Origin: Desulfuromonadaceae bacterium | Lineage (GTDB): Bacteria; Desulfobacterota; Desulfuromonadia; Geobacterales; Pseudopelobacteraceae | DNA: 64,000 nucleotides | NCBI GenBank assembly: GCA_028687585.1 | Contig: JAQTZV010000006.1 | Span: forward strand, 155,212 to 219,211 | Direction: 5' to 3' | Shown here: positions 35,640 through 45,110 of the stretch, in pieces | How positions within the stretch are numbered: the first letter of the stretch is position 1 | Layout of the letters: the number at the start of each line of letters is the position of its first letter | The notes under the pieces: model-generated | Told to the model about the DNA's origin: nothing | What the model saw: the letters and a program-made list of their open reading frames with translations, nothing else | The model's database searches: none | Position numbers and translations under genes: made by a program

Positions 35640-36442
35640 AAAAGACATCACTGCCACCTGCTCCAGCTCCGATGCCGGACATGCAAAAGCGTCCGGACTC
35701 CCGCCGTATTCCGATTGCCAAGGTCGGGGTAAAAGATATCACCTATCCGATTGTCGTGATGGACAAAAACCGTACCCTTCAGCACACCGTTGCCAGGATA
35801 AACATGTACGTCGATCTGCCGCATCAGTTCAAGGGCACCCACATGAGCCGGTTTGTGGAAATTCTCAACAAGTACCGCGAGCAGATTGCTCTCGACAAAC
35901 TTGAGACGATTCTTGAAGAGATGAAGACAAAGCTCGGATCAGAAAGCGCTCATCTCGAAATTCAGTTTCCCTATTTTATAGATAAGGCCGCGCCGGTTTC
36001 TGGCGCCAAGAGCCTTATGGAATATACGTGCGAATTAAGTGCTTCAATGACGGACTCACTTGATTTTGTACTCGGCATCAAGGTGCCACTTACCTCACTC
36101 TGTCCCTGCAGTCGGGAACTTTCGCGTTTCGGAGCTCATAACCAGCGCAGCATCATGACTGTACGGATTCGCTATCGCGACTTCATCTGGATTGAAGATC
36201 TGGTAGAACTGATCGAACAGTGCGGCTCCAGTCCGCTCTATTCATTGCTCAAGCGTGCTGATGAAAAGTTTGTCACCGAACAGGCCTACGAAAATCCCCG
36301 GTTTGTCGAGGATATGGTGCGTGAGGCGCATTCCCGACTGGCAGCTCTCGAAAACATCACCTGGTTTTCGGTTGAAGCGGAAAACTTTGAATCGATCCAC
36401 AATCATTCTGCCTATGCTGCCGTGGAGCTGGATCGTCGATGA
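35636..36442 (+). CDS. folE2: GTP cyclohydrolase FolE2 (type IB)
   Basis: 268 residues. It opens GTP to dihydroneopterin triphosphate for folate synthesis and replaces the zinc enzyme FolE. Identified by [12 protein letters not shown], the catalytic cysteine region [10 protein letters not shown], and [14 protein letters not shown]. It overlaps engB and the next gene by four bases each. The partner folK of the same pathway is at 53035-53517. Confidence 0.93.
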   Translation: MKKTSLPPAPAPMPDMQKRPDSRRIPIAKVGVKDITYPIVVMDKNRTLQHTVARINMYVDLPHQFKGTHMSRFVEILNKYREQIALDKLETILEEMKTKLGSESAHLEIQFPYFIDKAAPVSGAKSLMEYTCELSASMTDSLDFVLGIKVPLTSLCPCSRELSRFGAHNQRSIMTVRIRYRDFIWIEDLVELIEQCGSSPLYSLLKRADEKFVTEQAYENPRFVEDMVREAHSRLAALENITWFSVEAENFESIHNHSAYAAVELDRR

Positions 36443-37056
36443 AGAAAGGGCTGATTGTCTTCGCCCGGGAACCGCTTCCCGGAAAGGTGAAAACAAGGCT
36501 TGCAGCATCACTCGGCGATCAACTCGCCACCAGGATGTATGAGAACATGTTGCATGAGGTTCTGAAAACGACGTTGCAGTTGTGTGAAATTGAGACGATA
36601 GTCTTCTGGGATTGTGAAGAAGAATCGCTCCCGATGCTGGCGAAACGGTATCGGTGCAACTCCCGCAGCCAGAATCCGGGAAATCTCGGGCAGCGGATGC
36701 AGACGGCGTTTGAAGTGATGTTTGCCGATGGATACGACATCTGTTGCATTATCGGCAGTGACTGCCCCGATCTACCGACATCCTATATTCTCGAAGCATA
36801 TCATCAACTGGAAATGCAGCATTGTGACGCTGTATTTGGCCCGAGCCGGGATGGAGGCTATTACCTCCTTGGCCTGCGCCAGGTGTGGCCGAAGCTGTTT
36901 ATGAATATTTCCTGGAGCAGCTCTGAAGTGCTTGAACAGAGCCTGGCCGCTGCGAAGGATGCAGGGATGTTAACAGCTCTGCTCTCTGAGTGGCAGGACA
37001 TTGACACTGTTGAAGATCTGCGCGCATATCAGGAACGGAATCAAGGAAGCTCATGA
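36439..37056 (+). CDS. TIGR04282 family glycosyltransferase (DUF2064)
   Basis: 205 residues of the nucleotidyl/glycosyl-transferase A fold. Motifs: FAREPLPGKVKTRLAASLGD, CIIGSDCPDLPT and GPSRDGGYYLLGL. The family name refers to arsenosugar biosynthesis in some cyanobacteria, but most members are uncharacterised and may make other glycosyl or nucleotide sugars. It is coupled by ATGA to folE2 and mqnB. Confidence 0.85.
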   Translation: MKKGLIVFAREPLPGKVKTRLAASLGDQLATRMYENMLHEVLKTTLQLCEIETIVFWDCEEESLPMLAKRYRCNSRSQNPGNLGQRMQTAFEVMFADGYDICCIIGSDCPDLPTSYILEAYHQLEMQHCDAVFGPSRDGGYYLLGLRQVWPKLFMNISWSSSEVLEQSLAAAKDAGMLTALLSEWQDIDTVEDLRAYQERNQGSS

Positions 37057-37823
37057 AACCAATTGTTATTATAGCGGCTGTGTCACTGGAAATTGAACTG
37101 CTGGAAAAGGCGCTTGAAAATTCCGGCAGAGTTACGGCAGGCGGCTATGAATATGTGGAAGGGACGATCGGCAAAGTGCGGATTGTTGTTTGTACCGGTG
37201 GGGCCGGCAAGGTTAATGCCGCTGCCGCCACCGCCGTTATGATTGATCGCTACCTGCCACAACTTGTCATCAATACAGGCTGCGCCGGGGCGTACAGCAG
37301 TAGTGGTCTTTCTATCGGCAATCTGTTTGTTGCGAGCGAGGAGGTTCTTGCGGATGAGGGGGTTGTTGTCTCTGATGGTTGGAAAGATTTGCGCTACATG
37401 AATCTTCCCTCCATTGCTCAGGGGGGGCTTAGCTGTTATAATGTTTTGCCGCTTTCCCGCCATTCGTCCGAAAAGGCTATGCAACTGGCAGATAATTATG
37501 GTGTCTTTCTGATGCGCGGCCGTTCGGCAACCGTTTCAACCTGCAGTGGCACCTACCACTACGGTGTGGAACTTTCGCAGCGCTGGAATGCCCTGATTGA
37601 AAATATGGAGGGGGCAGCAGTTGCACAGGTATGTTTGCGTTGCGGCATTGATTGTCTTGAAATACGCGGAATCAGCAATCTGGTGGAAGAGCGTGATCTG
37701 AAAATGTGGAATATACCGCGCGCTGTCGAGGCTGCCCAGCGCTTTGTTTTGAAATACATTGAGGAGATGGACCGGCCGGATGTAGCGCCGATTCCAAAGG
37801 CGACTCCGGAAATAGAAGCCTGA
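37053..37823 (+). CDS. mqnB: Futalosine hydrolase
   Basis: 256 residues of the nucleoside phosphorylase/MTA-SAH nucleosidase fold. It releases hypoxanthine from futalosine in the alternative menaquinone route. TGGAGKVNAAAATAVMI, NTGCAGAYSSSGLSIGNL, ENMEGAAVAQVC and EIRGISNLVEERD fit MqnB more than Pfs, which usually has MEGAAIAQV with a different C-terminus. It ends the coupled four-gene operon. Confidence 0.88.
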   Translation: MKPIVIIAAVSLEIELLEKALENSGRVTAGGYEYVEGTIGKVRIVVCTGGAGKVNAAAATAVMIDRYLPQLVINTGCAGAYSSSGLSIGNLFVASEEVLADEGVVVSDGWKDLRYMNLPSIAQGGLSCYNVLPLSRHSSEKAMQLADNYGVFLMRGRSATVSTCSGTYHYGVELSQRWNALIENMEGAAVAQVCLRCGIDCLEIRGISNLVEERDLKMWNIPRAVEAAQRFVLKYIEEMDRPDVAPIPKATPEIEA

Positions 37824-37878
37824 TACGTTTCAGCTTTGATGCAATTGCCATATCAGCAGAAACGGCCTGAAAAATGAC

Positions 37879-37908
37879 GAGCCCCTTGCAAACTTTTGCA
37901 AGGGGCTC
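37879..37908. terminator. Bidirectional terminator between mqnB and hppA
   Basis: A perfect 14-bp inverted repeat (37879-37892 and 37895-37908) with a 2-base loop. On the minus strand the stem is followed by GTCATTTTT. The flanking genes converge, so it probably serves both. Confidence 0.8.
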
Positions 37909-37934
37909 TGTTATGTGTCCGGTAAATATCGTTA

Positions 37935-39944
37935 TTATCGCAGGAGTGGCGCGATGATGAGAGAGACAATGCTCATCAGCTTGATGAGAATATTCATGGC
38001 GGGGCCTGATGTGTCCTTGAAAGGATCGCCAATAGTATCGCCTACGACAGCAGCTTTATGGGCATCGCCGCCCTTCTTTTCGCCAGCCAGTTCACCTTTT
38101 TCGATGAATTTTTTCGCGTTATCCCACACGCCGCCGGCATTGGCCATAAATAGCGCCATCAGAACACCGGTTACAGTAGCGCCGGCAAGTGTGCCGCCAA
38201 GCGCTTCTTTGCCGAGGGCAAAACCGATAACCGGCGGTACGAGGATTGCGATAACAGCGGGAGCGATCATCTCCTGGAGTGATGCTTTTGTGGAGATATC
38301 AACACAGGTCTGTGAATCAGGTTTAACACCCGGCTTTCCTTCAAGCAGGCCAGGGATTTCCCGGAACTGGCGACGGATTTCGTCAACCATCTTGCCGGCC
38401 GCCTTGCCGACCGAGGTCATGGTCATCGCGGCGATCAGGAACGGCACAAAGCCACCGATAAAGGTACCGATGACGACCTGCGGTTTTGTCAGGTCGATGG
38501 AGGTCACATTGGCGCTAGCTCCATAAGCGGCGTAGAGGGCCAGAGCGGTCAGCGCTGCGGAGCCGATGGCGAAGCCTTTGCCCATAGCAGCAGTTGTGTT
38601 GCCGAGAGCGTCAAGGCTGTCAGTAATTTTACGCACTTCAGGTCCAAGTCCCGCCATTTCAGAAATGCCGCCGGCGTTATCGGCAATCGGGCCGTAGGCA
38701 TCTACAGTCATGGTGACACCGACGGTCGCCAGCATGCCGACTGCGGCCAAGGCAACGCCATACAGACCGGCATTCATGTTGGAGACATAAATGGCAAGGC
38801 AGATCATGACGACAGGTGCGACAACGCTCTCCATGCCAACGGCAAGACCGTTGATGATGTTGGTTGCAGCGCCGGTGCGGCACGCTTCAGCGACCCGGTT
38901 GACCGGGGTGGAAGAGGTGTAATATTCAGTAATCAGGCCGATGATGATGCCGGCTATAGTGCCGAGCAGGACCGACCAGAAGACCCCGGTATTGATGCCG
39001 AAAGCGGATACGGCAAACCAGGCGCCAACTAGGAACAGTCCGGCGCCGATAAAGGTCGAGTTACGCAGGGCTGCGGCCGGATCGCCGTTTTTCAGGATGT
39101 TCATGGACAATATGCCGACCAGTGAGGCCAGCAGGCCGACAACGGCCAGCAGGATCGGCAGGAACATCAGGTTGGCCTGAGTGCCACCGAGGGTTGCCAG
39201 AGTGCTGGCGCTTGCCGTCGCGGCGATGGCGATGGTGGCGATGATTGAGCCGCAATAGGATTCGAAAATATCAGCGCCCATCCCGGCAATATCACCGACG
39301 TTGTCACCGACATTGTCGGCGATAACGCCCGGATTACGCGGGTCATCTTCAGGGATACCGGCCTCGATCTTGCCGACCAGGTCGGAACCGACGTCTGCCG
39401 CCTTGGTGAATATGCCGCCGCCGACACGGGCAAAGAGTGCAATGGAAGAAGCACCCATGGCAAAGCCGTTGATGTACTGTGAAGTCTGCGGATCACCCCA
39501 GACCATAAAAGCTATGCCGACTCCGATAAGGCCGAGGCTGGCAACCGCCAGTCCCATGACCGAACCGCCGCTGTAAGAGACCATCAGTGCTGCGGCAATC
39601 CCCTTGCTGCGTGCAGCTTCGGAAGTTCTCACGTTGGCTTTGGTGGCTGCCTGCATGCCGATATAACCGGCCAGGATCGAGCAGAGAGCGCCGCCCAGGA
39701 AGGCAATTGCCGTGGGCATGCCAAGTGAGGGGGTGAACGCCATTAATCCGAAAACAATAACAATAAAAATGGCGAGAACCTTGTACTCGCGCTTCAGGAA
39801 GGCCATGGCCCCCTTCTGGATCTCCTCGGCAATTTCGACCATCTTGTCTGTGCCGGCTGGTTGGGACTTGACGTAATTGTAGATCACGAACGCGATCACT
39901 AACCCCACTAATCCCAGAATTGGTGCTAACATCTGCAGTTGCAT
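37935..39944 (-). CDS. hppA: Membrane-bound ion-pumping inorganic pyrophosphatase, K+-dependent type
   Basis: 669 residues with about 16 membrane helices. The pyrophosphate-binding signature [22 protein letters not shown] and [15 protein letters not shown] are intact. It couples PPi hydrolysis to H+ or Na+ pumping. The segment [16 protein letters not shown] has Ala where K+-independent enzymes have Lys (GNTTKA), which assigns it to the K+-requiring subclass. AGGAG precedes the ATG. It probably recovers energy from PPi released in biosynthesis. Confidence 0.95.
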   Translation of the reverse strand: MQLQMLAPILGLVGLVIAFVIYNYVKSQPAGTDKMVEIAEEIQKGAMAFLKREYKVLAIFIVIVFGLMAFTPSLGMPTAIAFLGGALCSILAGYIGMQAATKANVRTSEAARSKGIAAALMVSYSGGSVMGLAVASLGLIGVGIAFMVWGDPQTSQYINGFAMGASSIALFARVGGGIFTKAADVGSDLVGKIEAGIPEDDPRNPGVIADNVGDNVGDIAGMGADIFESYCGSIIATIAIAATASASTLATLGGTQANLMFLPILLAVVGLLASLVGILSMNILKNGDPAAALRNSTFIGAGLFLVGAWFAVSAFGINTGVFWSVLLGTIAGIIIGLITEYYTSSTPVNRVAEACRTGAATNIINGLAVGMESVVAPVVMICLAIYVSNMNAGLYGVALAAVGMLATVGVTMTVDAYGPIADNAGGISEMAGLGPEVRKITDSLDALGNTTAAMGKGFAIGSAALTALALYAAYGASANVTSIDLTKPQVVIGTFIGGFVPFLIAAMTMTSVGKAAGKMVDEIRRQFREIPGLLEGKPGVKPDSQTCVDISTKASLQEMIAPAVIAILVPPVIGFALGKEALGGTLAGATVTGVLMALFMANAGGVWDNAKKFIEKGELAGEKKGGDAHKAAVVGDTIGDPFKDTSGPAMNILIKLMSIVSLIIAPLLR

Positions 39945-40186
39945 TGGTTGTTTCTCCTCTTTCTCTGAAGTAAACTCGCTTTAATCGCGCTGTTTTTATT
40001 AAGTAAATACTGCTATTGCAAAATTACAAACCATAGTTTCTATTAGATGCTTAATGGTATGTCAATAAAAATAATTATCTTTTCACGAGTTATTACTATA
40101 AAGAAGCAGTGCAGGTCCGAAATAATAGTGTTAGAGTCACGCGTTTTCAAGCTACTAAAAAATATAAATATGGAGTCTCACGTACC

Positions 40187-40675
40187 ATGCCAAATTTAAA
40201 TCCAATAAAACTTCAGCGTACGATGTTGGTGAACCGGGTAGTTCAAGCCTTACTAATAGCCCTGCTTATTTTTATAGCGGTAATTTTTCAGAGTCTCTTT
40301 GCGCAGCAGGGTAAGCCTGGACAGTTTATCAGCAGTATTATTGTTGCGGTGGTTGTCCAGCTTCTGCTGATATACCCGATCTATAAACTTGCTTGGCGCG
40401 ATGCCGGTATTCAAATAGACAGCAGTGCAGTCGGTATCACGCCGGAGCAAACAGCCATTCTGCGAAAAAAAAGGTTGTTAGGTGAGCTTTGGAAGGTGTG
40501 CGGAGTTGCTTTTTTTATGGCGTTTGCTGTTATGGTGCCCGATGTAAAAAAGGCGTCTGGCGCCAGATTGGTTCTTGCTTCAACAATTTTTTCATTTCTT
40601 CTTACTTGTCTGATGTACTTTCAGTGTTTCAACTTCGCCGTCAGGAAGCGTGTCGCGTTAAACAGACAAAAATAA
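40187..40675 (+). CDS. Small integral membrane protein, unknown function
   Basis: 162 residues from the ATG at 40187 (GGAG about 10 bases upstream); an open frame from 40109 has no site. No family recognised. Four hydrophobic segments lie near residues 17-38, 46-68, 104-120 and 126-149, with a basic C-terminus (RKRVALNRQK). Between helices 2 and 3 is a polar stretch of about 35 residues. It is transcribed divergently from hppA and stands alone. Confidence 0.6.
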   Translation: MPNLNPIKLQRTMLVNRVVQALLIALLIFIAVIFQSLFAQQGKPGQFISSIIVAVVVQLLLIYPIYKLAWRDAGIQIDSSAVGITPEQTAILRKKRLLGELWKVCGVAFFMAFAVMVPDVKKASGARLVLASTIFSFLLTCLMYFQCFNFAVRKRVALNRQK

Positions 40676-40894
40676 TAGTGAGTTTCTAGCAGATCAATAT
40701 TTACTTCAGCTTCTCCACGATGTTCAACCCAAAAACCCCGCTTCAAATCCCAGCAGGCCATTAATTCTTGGTTAGAGTTACGATGGCACTGTATTTAGAC
40801 AATAAATGTAAAATTATTAATAGTATGCTATGAGCAGAGTTGGGGTGCAATACATAACATGCCGATATATAAGGAAAATGCATTTTTTAACTGA

Positions 40895-40906
40895 AATGTA
40901 TACATT
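40895..40906. promoter_or_regulatory. Palindromic operator candidate, upstream copy
   Basis: AATGTATACATT is a perfect 12-bp palindrome ending 6 bases before the -35 box. Its core TGTATACA recurs 78 bases downstream at 40975-40982. The bound regulator is unknown; the GTAxAC form is seen for GntR-like proteins. Confidence 0.45.
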
Positions 40907-40912
40907 ATCGTA

Positions 40913-40941
40913 TTGACAAAAGCGTAACAACTCAATAAAAT
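40913..40941 (+). promoter_or_regulatory. Sigma-70 promoter for the DUF485-actP operon
   Basis: TTGACA (40913-40918) and TAAAAT (40936-40941) with a 17-base spacer, so a consensus -35 box and a one-mismatch -10 box. The predicted start is near 40948, giving a 5' leader of about 130 bases. The palindromes on either side suggest repression or looping control. Confidence 0.75.
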
Positions 40942-40971
40942 AACGCGCTATTTTAATAAGCTATTTTATTA

Positions 40972-40985
40972 TATTGTATACAGTA
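40972..40985. promoter_or_regulatory. Palindromic operator candidate, downstream copy
   Basis: TATTGTATACAGTA is a 14-bp palindrome with one mismatched pair, located about 30 bases after the predicted transcription start. It shares the TGTATACA core with the upstream copy. A downstream site of this kind would fit roadblock or loop repression. Confidence 0.45.
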
Positions 40986-41077
40986 AGAGCTGGAGTTAAA
41001 TCTAATTACCGAAAGGGGCCATATCGGCAGTTTAAAATGGGGAATCAACTGACAATAAATTTTGAAAGGAGTAACTA

Positions 41078-41389
41078 ATGGCAGAAAAACAGTATGACTG
41101 GGCAGCAATCGCCAAGAATCCGAAGTTCATTGAGCTTCACCATAAAAAACGGGCGTTCCTTTTCGGCTGGTGGATTTTTTCCACCGCGTATTACTTCATG
41201 CTCCCCATTGGGGCAGCCTATGCACCAGGCCTCTTCAAAATTAAAGTGCTTGGCGTCATAAACTTTGGTTATATGTTTGCTCTTTCCCAGTTTTTTGTTT
41301 CCTGGGCACTGGCGCTCTATTACGCCCATGTGGCCAATAAGGATTTTGACCGAATGACGAAAGAACTTATCACTGAACTTCATCTTTAG
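41078..41389 (+). CDS. DUF485 family inner-membrane protein
   Basis: 103 residues with two membrane helices (about 28-50 and 60-85) and a conserved NPKFIELHHKKRAFLFGWWIF start. DUF485 genes are usually found directly upstream of acetate/solute symporters, as here (16 bases), and probably encode a small accessory subunit. AAAGGAG precedes the ATG. Confidence 0.92.
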   Translation: MAEKQYDWAAIAKNPKFIELHHKKRAFLFGWWIFSTAYYFMLPIGAAYAPGLFKIKVLGVINFGYMFALSQFFVSWALALYYAHVANKDFDRMTKELITELHL

Positions 41390-41405
41390 AAAAGGAGGAT
41401 ACGAC

Positions 41406-43394
41406 ATGACATTAAAGAAATTCATTATTGCCGCCGGTTTAATCCTTGCCGTTGCCGCAGCCGCCTTTGGTGAAGAGCCGAAGAGCGCTCCTGCTGCAGT
41501 CGGCACTGCTTCCGCAGTCACCGCTCCGGCCACTTCCGCTGTCACTGCTGTAGTTGCACCCGGTGACAACACTCCAGCACCCACTGCTGCTCCCGCTCCT
41601 GCAGAAAAGAAAATAGTCACACTAAAGGCCAATAAGGCCATCACCCTCTCCATGTTTGCTGTCATCATCGGCATCACCATGGCTGTCGTTGTCTGGGCTG
41701 CCCGCCAAACCAAATCAGCTGCCGATTTCTACGCTGCAGGCGGCGGAATCACCGGAACCCAGAACGGCTGGGCAATTGCCGGTGACTATATGTCGGCGGC
41801 ATCGTTCCTCGGTATTTCCGGACTGATCTCGCTGTACGGCTATGACGGTTTCATGTACTCCGTCGGCTGGCTGGTCGCATACATTACCGTTCTGCTGATT
41901 GTCGCCGAACCGTGCCGTAATGCCGGCAAGTATACCCTGGGGGATATTCTTTCCTTCCGTACCAACCCCAAACCGGTTCGGGCCCTGGCAGCTGTCTCGA
42001 CCGTCGCAGTTTCGACCTTTTACCTTACCGCCCAGATGGTAGGCGCCGGTAAATTGATGGCCCTGCTGGTCGGTGTGCCTTACAAAACTGCCATCGTCGG
42101 CGTCGGCATCCTGATGGTCGGCTACGTTGTTTTCGGCGGTATGACCGCCACCACCTGGGTACAAATCATCAAAGCCGGTCTGCTCATGTCAGGTGCGCTC
42201 CTCCTCTCCTTCCTGGTTATGGCCAAGGCCGGTTTCAATCCGGTCCGCTTCTTTGAACAGATTGTCAACAACCCTGACATTCAGGACCACGTTTCCAAAC
42301 TGGTGCTGAAGGATGGCATCACTCTTAACGGTATCGATGCCGGCCAGCGTTTCCTTGAGCCTGGTCTGTACTTGAAATCTCCTCTCGACCAGATCTCGCT
42401 TGGTATGGCTCTTGTTCTCGGTACCGCCGGAATGCCGCACATTCTGATGCGTTTCTTCACCGTCCCGACTGCTCAGGCAGCCCGTAAATCGGTTATCATC
42501 GCCATGTTCATTATCGGCGCATTCTACGTCCTCACCACGCTACTCGGCTTCGGCGCTGCCATCAATCTGACACCGCAGGGGATCATTTCCGTCGATCCGG
42601 GTGGCAACATGGCGACTCTGATCCTCGCGCAGACACTGGGCGCCGAAATCGCTCCGATCCTCGGAGACATCTTTCTGGCGTTCCTCTGCTCGGTTGCTTT
42701 TGCTACCATCCTGGCCGTCGTTTCCGGACTGGTTCTGGCAGCATCAGCTGCCATTGCCCACGATATCTATGTTAACGTCATTAAGGACGGCCACGCCGAC
42801 CAGCATGAGCAGGTCATGGCTGCCCGTATCACCTCACTGGTTGTCGGCGCCGTCGGTATCATGATCGGCCTTTTGGCTGAAAAAGCCAACGTTGCACATC
42901 TGGTTGCTCTGGCTTTTGCCGTTGCCTCCTCAGGTAACCTGCCGGTTGTCGTGCTGTCACTGTTCTGGCGTAAGTTTAACACCGCCGGTGTCATCTCCGG
43001 CCTGGTAGTCGGCACGATCGCTTCGATCGGCCTGGTTATGGTTTCTCCAAACATGACCTACCCGAAAACTGTTGCCGCTGGTGCTAAAAAGATAGTTGCC
43101 GCCATGGAAAAGAAGCAGGCAGAACTGCCTTCAGGGCAGTCACTTTCTGAGAAAGACGCCGCAGCACTTGCCACCGCCAAAGTCAATGAACAGCTGACGG
43201 GAACATCCATGATGGGCCTTGAAAAACCGCTCTTCACTCTGAAGAACCCTGGCATTGTCTCCATACCGCTCGGCTTCCTCGCCGCAATCATTGGTTGCCT
43301 GTTGTTCCCGAACAAGCGATCAGAAGAGATGTTTGACGAAGTCTATGTCCGTCAGAACACCGGAATCGGCATGGCTAAAGCGATTGATCATTGA
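41406..43394 (+). CDS. actP: Sodium/solute symporter, acetate permease type (ActP-like)
   Basis: 662 residues of the SSS family, about 13 membrane helices. Identified by AADFYAAGGGITGTQNGWAIAGDYMSAASFLG, typical of acetate permeases, and by the DUF485 partner. Unusually long N-terminus: a hydrophobic signal-like segment (about 5-20) is followed by an Ala/Pro/Thr-rich stretch (about 22-65) before the first transporter helix. A second non-conserved hydrophilic loop lies near 560-610. Acetate is the expected substrate in a Geobacter-like cell; other short acids are possible. Confidence 0.88.
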   Translation: MTLKKFIIAAGLILAVAAAAFGEEPKSAPAAVGTASAVTAPATSAVTAVVAPGDNTPAPTAAPAPAEKKIVTLKANKAITLSMFAVIIGITMAVVVWAARQTKSAADFYAAGGGITGTQNGWAIAGDYMSAASFLGISGLISLYGYDGFMYSVGWLVAYITVLLIVAEPCRNAGKYTLGDILSFRTNPKPVRALAAVSTVAVSTFYLTAQMVGAGKLMALLVGVPYKTAIVGVGILMVGYVVFGGMTATTWVQIIKAGLLMSGALLLSFLVMAKAGFNPVRFFEQIVNNPDIQDHVSKLVLKDGITLNGIDAGQRFLEPGLYLKSPLDQISLGMALVLGTAGMPHILMRFFTVPTAQAARKSVIIAMFIIGAFYVLTTLLGFGAAINLTPQGIISVDPGGNMATLILAQTLGAEIAPILGDIFLAFLCSVAFATILAVVSGLVLAASAAIAHDIYVNVIKDGHADQHEQVMAARITSLVVGAVGIMIGLLAEKANVAHLVALAFAVASSGNLPVVVLSLFWRKFNTAGVISGLVVGTIASIGLVMVSPNMTYPKTVAAGAKKIVAAMEKKQAELPSGQSLSEKDAAALATAKVNEQLTGTSMMGLEKPLFTLKNPGIVSIPLGFLAAIIGCLLFPNKRSEEMFDEVYVRQNTGIGMAKAIDH

Positions 43395-43430
43395 TGTTGG
43401 TAGTTTAATCGAACTGAAGTTGTTGAAAAA

Positions 43431-43463
43431 AAAGGGGGTGGCTGAAAAGCCGTCCCCTTTTTT
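43431..43463 (+). terminator. Intrinsic terminator after actP
   Basis: Arms 43431-43443 and 43448-43460 pair over 13 bp with two G-U pairs on the plus-strand RNA, with a GAAA loop and a T-run to 43463. Confidence 0.85.
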
Positions 43464-43529
43464 ACTATCCTCTGTCTTATGTACAGCTCAATTGCACGGT
43501 ACAAAGGCGCTGCTGCCAGCCAAGCGCAC

Positions 43530-44213
43530 TCACCTGTTTCCGAAGATTGCCGTGCCGATCCGGACCAGAGTGGCACCTTCCTCAATTGCCGCTTCAAAAT
43601 CGCCCGACATTCCCATAGATAGTTCCACCATATCAACACCTGCAATATTAAGTGCAGCAACGGTTTCCGACAATCGACGCAATTCGGCAAAAAATGGACG
43701 GGCGGCTTCAGGGTCATCAAAAAACGGCGGCATCGTCATCAGTCCCCGCACCCTGATATGCGGCAGCAGGGCACATTCCCGCACCAGCTGAATCGCCCCC
43801 ACCTCGGTTGTCCCCGATTTGGTGGATTCCCCGGAAATGTTTACCTGTATCAGTATGTCGCAGACTTTGTTGAGCTTGCCCCACTGCCGATCTATCTCCG
43901 TGGCCAGTGAAATACGGTCTACGGAATGAATCATTGCCACCTGCCCGGCGATAAATTTGACCTTGTTACTTTGCAGATGACCGATAACGTGCCACTCGAC
44001 AGGTACTGGCACCTCGGCCAGCTTCGGCACCAGTTCCTGAATATAATTTTCCCCGAAAACTGTCTGTCCGGCCTGAAAAGCGGCACTGATATCGGTCGCT
44101 GGGCGGGTCTTTGACACCGCAACCAGACGAATGGTTGCCGGATCACGACCGCTTTTTTCAGCAGTGCTGTTGATGCGCTGGATGATCCGGGCAAGATTCG
44201 AGGAGATACTCAT
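43530..44213 (-). CDS. YggS family pyridoxal-phosphate homeostasis protein
   Basis: 227 residues, single TIM-barrel of the alanine racemase N-terminal fold. The PLP lysine lies in LVAVSKTRP (about residue 35). Other motifs are FGENYIQELVPK, WHVIGHLQSNK, RGLMTMPPF and LSMGMSGDFEAAIEEGATLVRIGTAIFG. It stores or transfers PLP and affects amino-acid balance. Last gene of the glcD-like/small protein/maf/yggS operon, 5 bases after maf. Confidence 0.92.
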   Translation of the reverse strand: MSISSNLARIIQRINSTAEKSGRDPATIRLVAVSKTRPATDISAAFQAGQTVFGENYIQELVPKLAEVPVPVEWHVIGHLQSNKVKFIAGQVAMIHSVDRISLATEIDRQWGKLNKVCDILIQVNISGESTKSGTTEVGAIQLVRECALLPHIRVRGLMTMPPFFDDPEAARPFFAELRRLSETVAALNIAGVDMVELSMGMSGDFEAAIEEGATLVRIGTAIFGNR

Positions 44214-44218
44214 CGGAA

Positions 44219-44806
44219 TTACTCCACTGCCTGCATGGTCTGCAGCACTTCATACAACTCCGTCATCGGCAGACCGATCACATTGCTGTATGAACCGTTA
44301 ATTGAACGGACAAAATGCACCGCCCCGCCTTGAATCGCATAGGCTCCGGCTTTATCCATCGGACAGCCGGTAGCGATATACGCAGAGATTTCGGTTTCTT
44401 CCAGCTTTTTGAAGGTCACTTCGGTGCAGACGCTGCGGCTGACACAATTTCCACCGGTTTTGTCAAAAACCGTAAAGCCGGTGATGACTTCGTGATCCCT
44501 GCCGGAGAGTCCGGACAACATGCGGACAGCATCATTTGCATCAACCGGCTTGCCGAGGATGGCACCGTCCAGCACTACAATTGTGTCGGCACCGATGAAG
44601 AAGCGGCCAGTCGATTTCTCCGCAACCGCTTCCGCTTTTTCACGTGAGAGACGCATGACATGATCAGCGGGCAGTTCCCCCGGTAGAACATCTTCGCAGA
44701 TATCAGCCGGAACTATGCTGGATACAATTCCTGCCAATGCCATCAGTTCACTGCGGCGAGGCGATGCCGATGCCAGCACTATCGTACCGTGATTATTTTC
44801 CATCAT
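44219..44806 (-). CDS. maf: Maf family nucleotide pyrophosphatase
   Basis: 195 residues from the ATG at 44806 (or 44803), with GAGGATGG upstream; a longer frame to 44854 would overlap the previous gene much more. Motifs: LASASPRRSELM, SREKAEAVAEK, FIGADTIVVLDGAILGKP and GSYSNVIGLPM. It hydrolyses non-canonical or selected nucleoside triphosphates. It overlaps the upstream small membrane-protein gene by 14 bases. Confidence 0.92.
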   Translation of the reverse strand: MMENNHGTIVLASASPRRSELMALAGIVSSIVPADICEDVLPGELPADHVMRLSREKAEAVAEKSTGRFFIGADTIVVLDGAILGKPVDANDAVRMLSGLSGRDHEVITGFTVFDKTGGNCVSRSVCTEVTFKKLEETEISAYIATGCPMDKAGAYAIQGGAVHFVRSINGSYSNVIGLPMTELYEVLQTMQAVE

Positions 44807-45101
44807 CAGCAACCATCCTCTCTTTTTCTGCGGCACTTCTGCGCTGTGCGGCACACTCTATACCGGCCTTCTGTTCAGCCTCCATCTCCTGCCAATGTTT
44901 TGTCCAGTCCGTCTTGCGCACATAGTGGAGAATAATTACTCCGGGAATAATGATGCATCCCCAGAAAATACTCATGGTCATGTCATTGACAATTCCATAG
45001 GTCAGTGTGGCAATCCCGGCCAGCAGCAGAAAAACTTCCGTCGGTACGATACGTCCAATCAGTGAACTCTTCCGAATGTTCTGTTGTGATTCATGCGGCA
45101 T
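44793..45101 (-). CDS. Small two-helix membrane protein, unknown function
   Basis: 102 residues with hydrophobic segments near 22-37 and 43-62, then a charged amphipathic tail rich in Lys, Glu and Trp. GTAGGAGA precedes the ATG. No family recognised. It lies between the FAD oxidase and maf in an operon and overlaps maf. Both termini are predicted cytoplasmic. Confidence 0.7.
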   Translation of the reverse strand: MPHESQQNIRKSSLIGRIVPTEVFLLLAGIATLTYGIVNDMTMSIFWGCIIIPGVIILHYVRKTDWTKHWQEMEAEQKAGIECAAQRRSAAEKERMVADDGK

Positions 45102-45110
45102 GTATTTCTC

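Larger units (their letters stand above)
40676..41077. other. 402-base AT-rich regulatory region upstream of DUF485-actP
   Basis: No gene is visible. It contains a near-consensus sigma-70 promoter (40913-40941) flanked by two TGTATACA palindromes (40895-40906 and 40972-40985). The A/T content is high throughout 40780-41000. The 40690-40780 stretch shows nothing recognisable. Confidence 0.65.
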
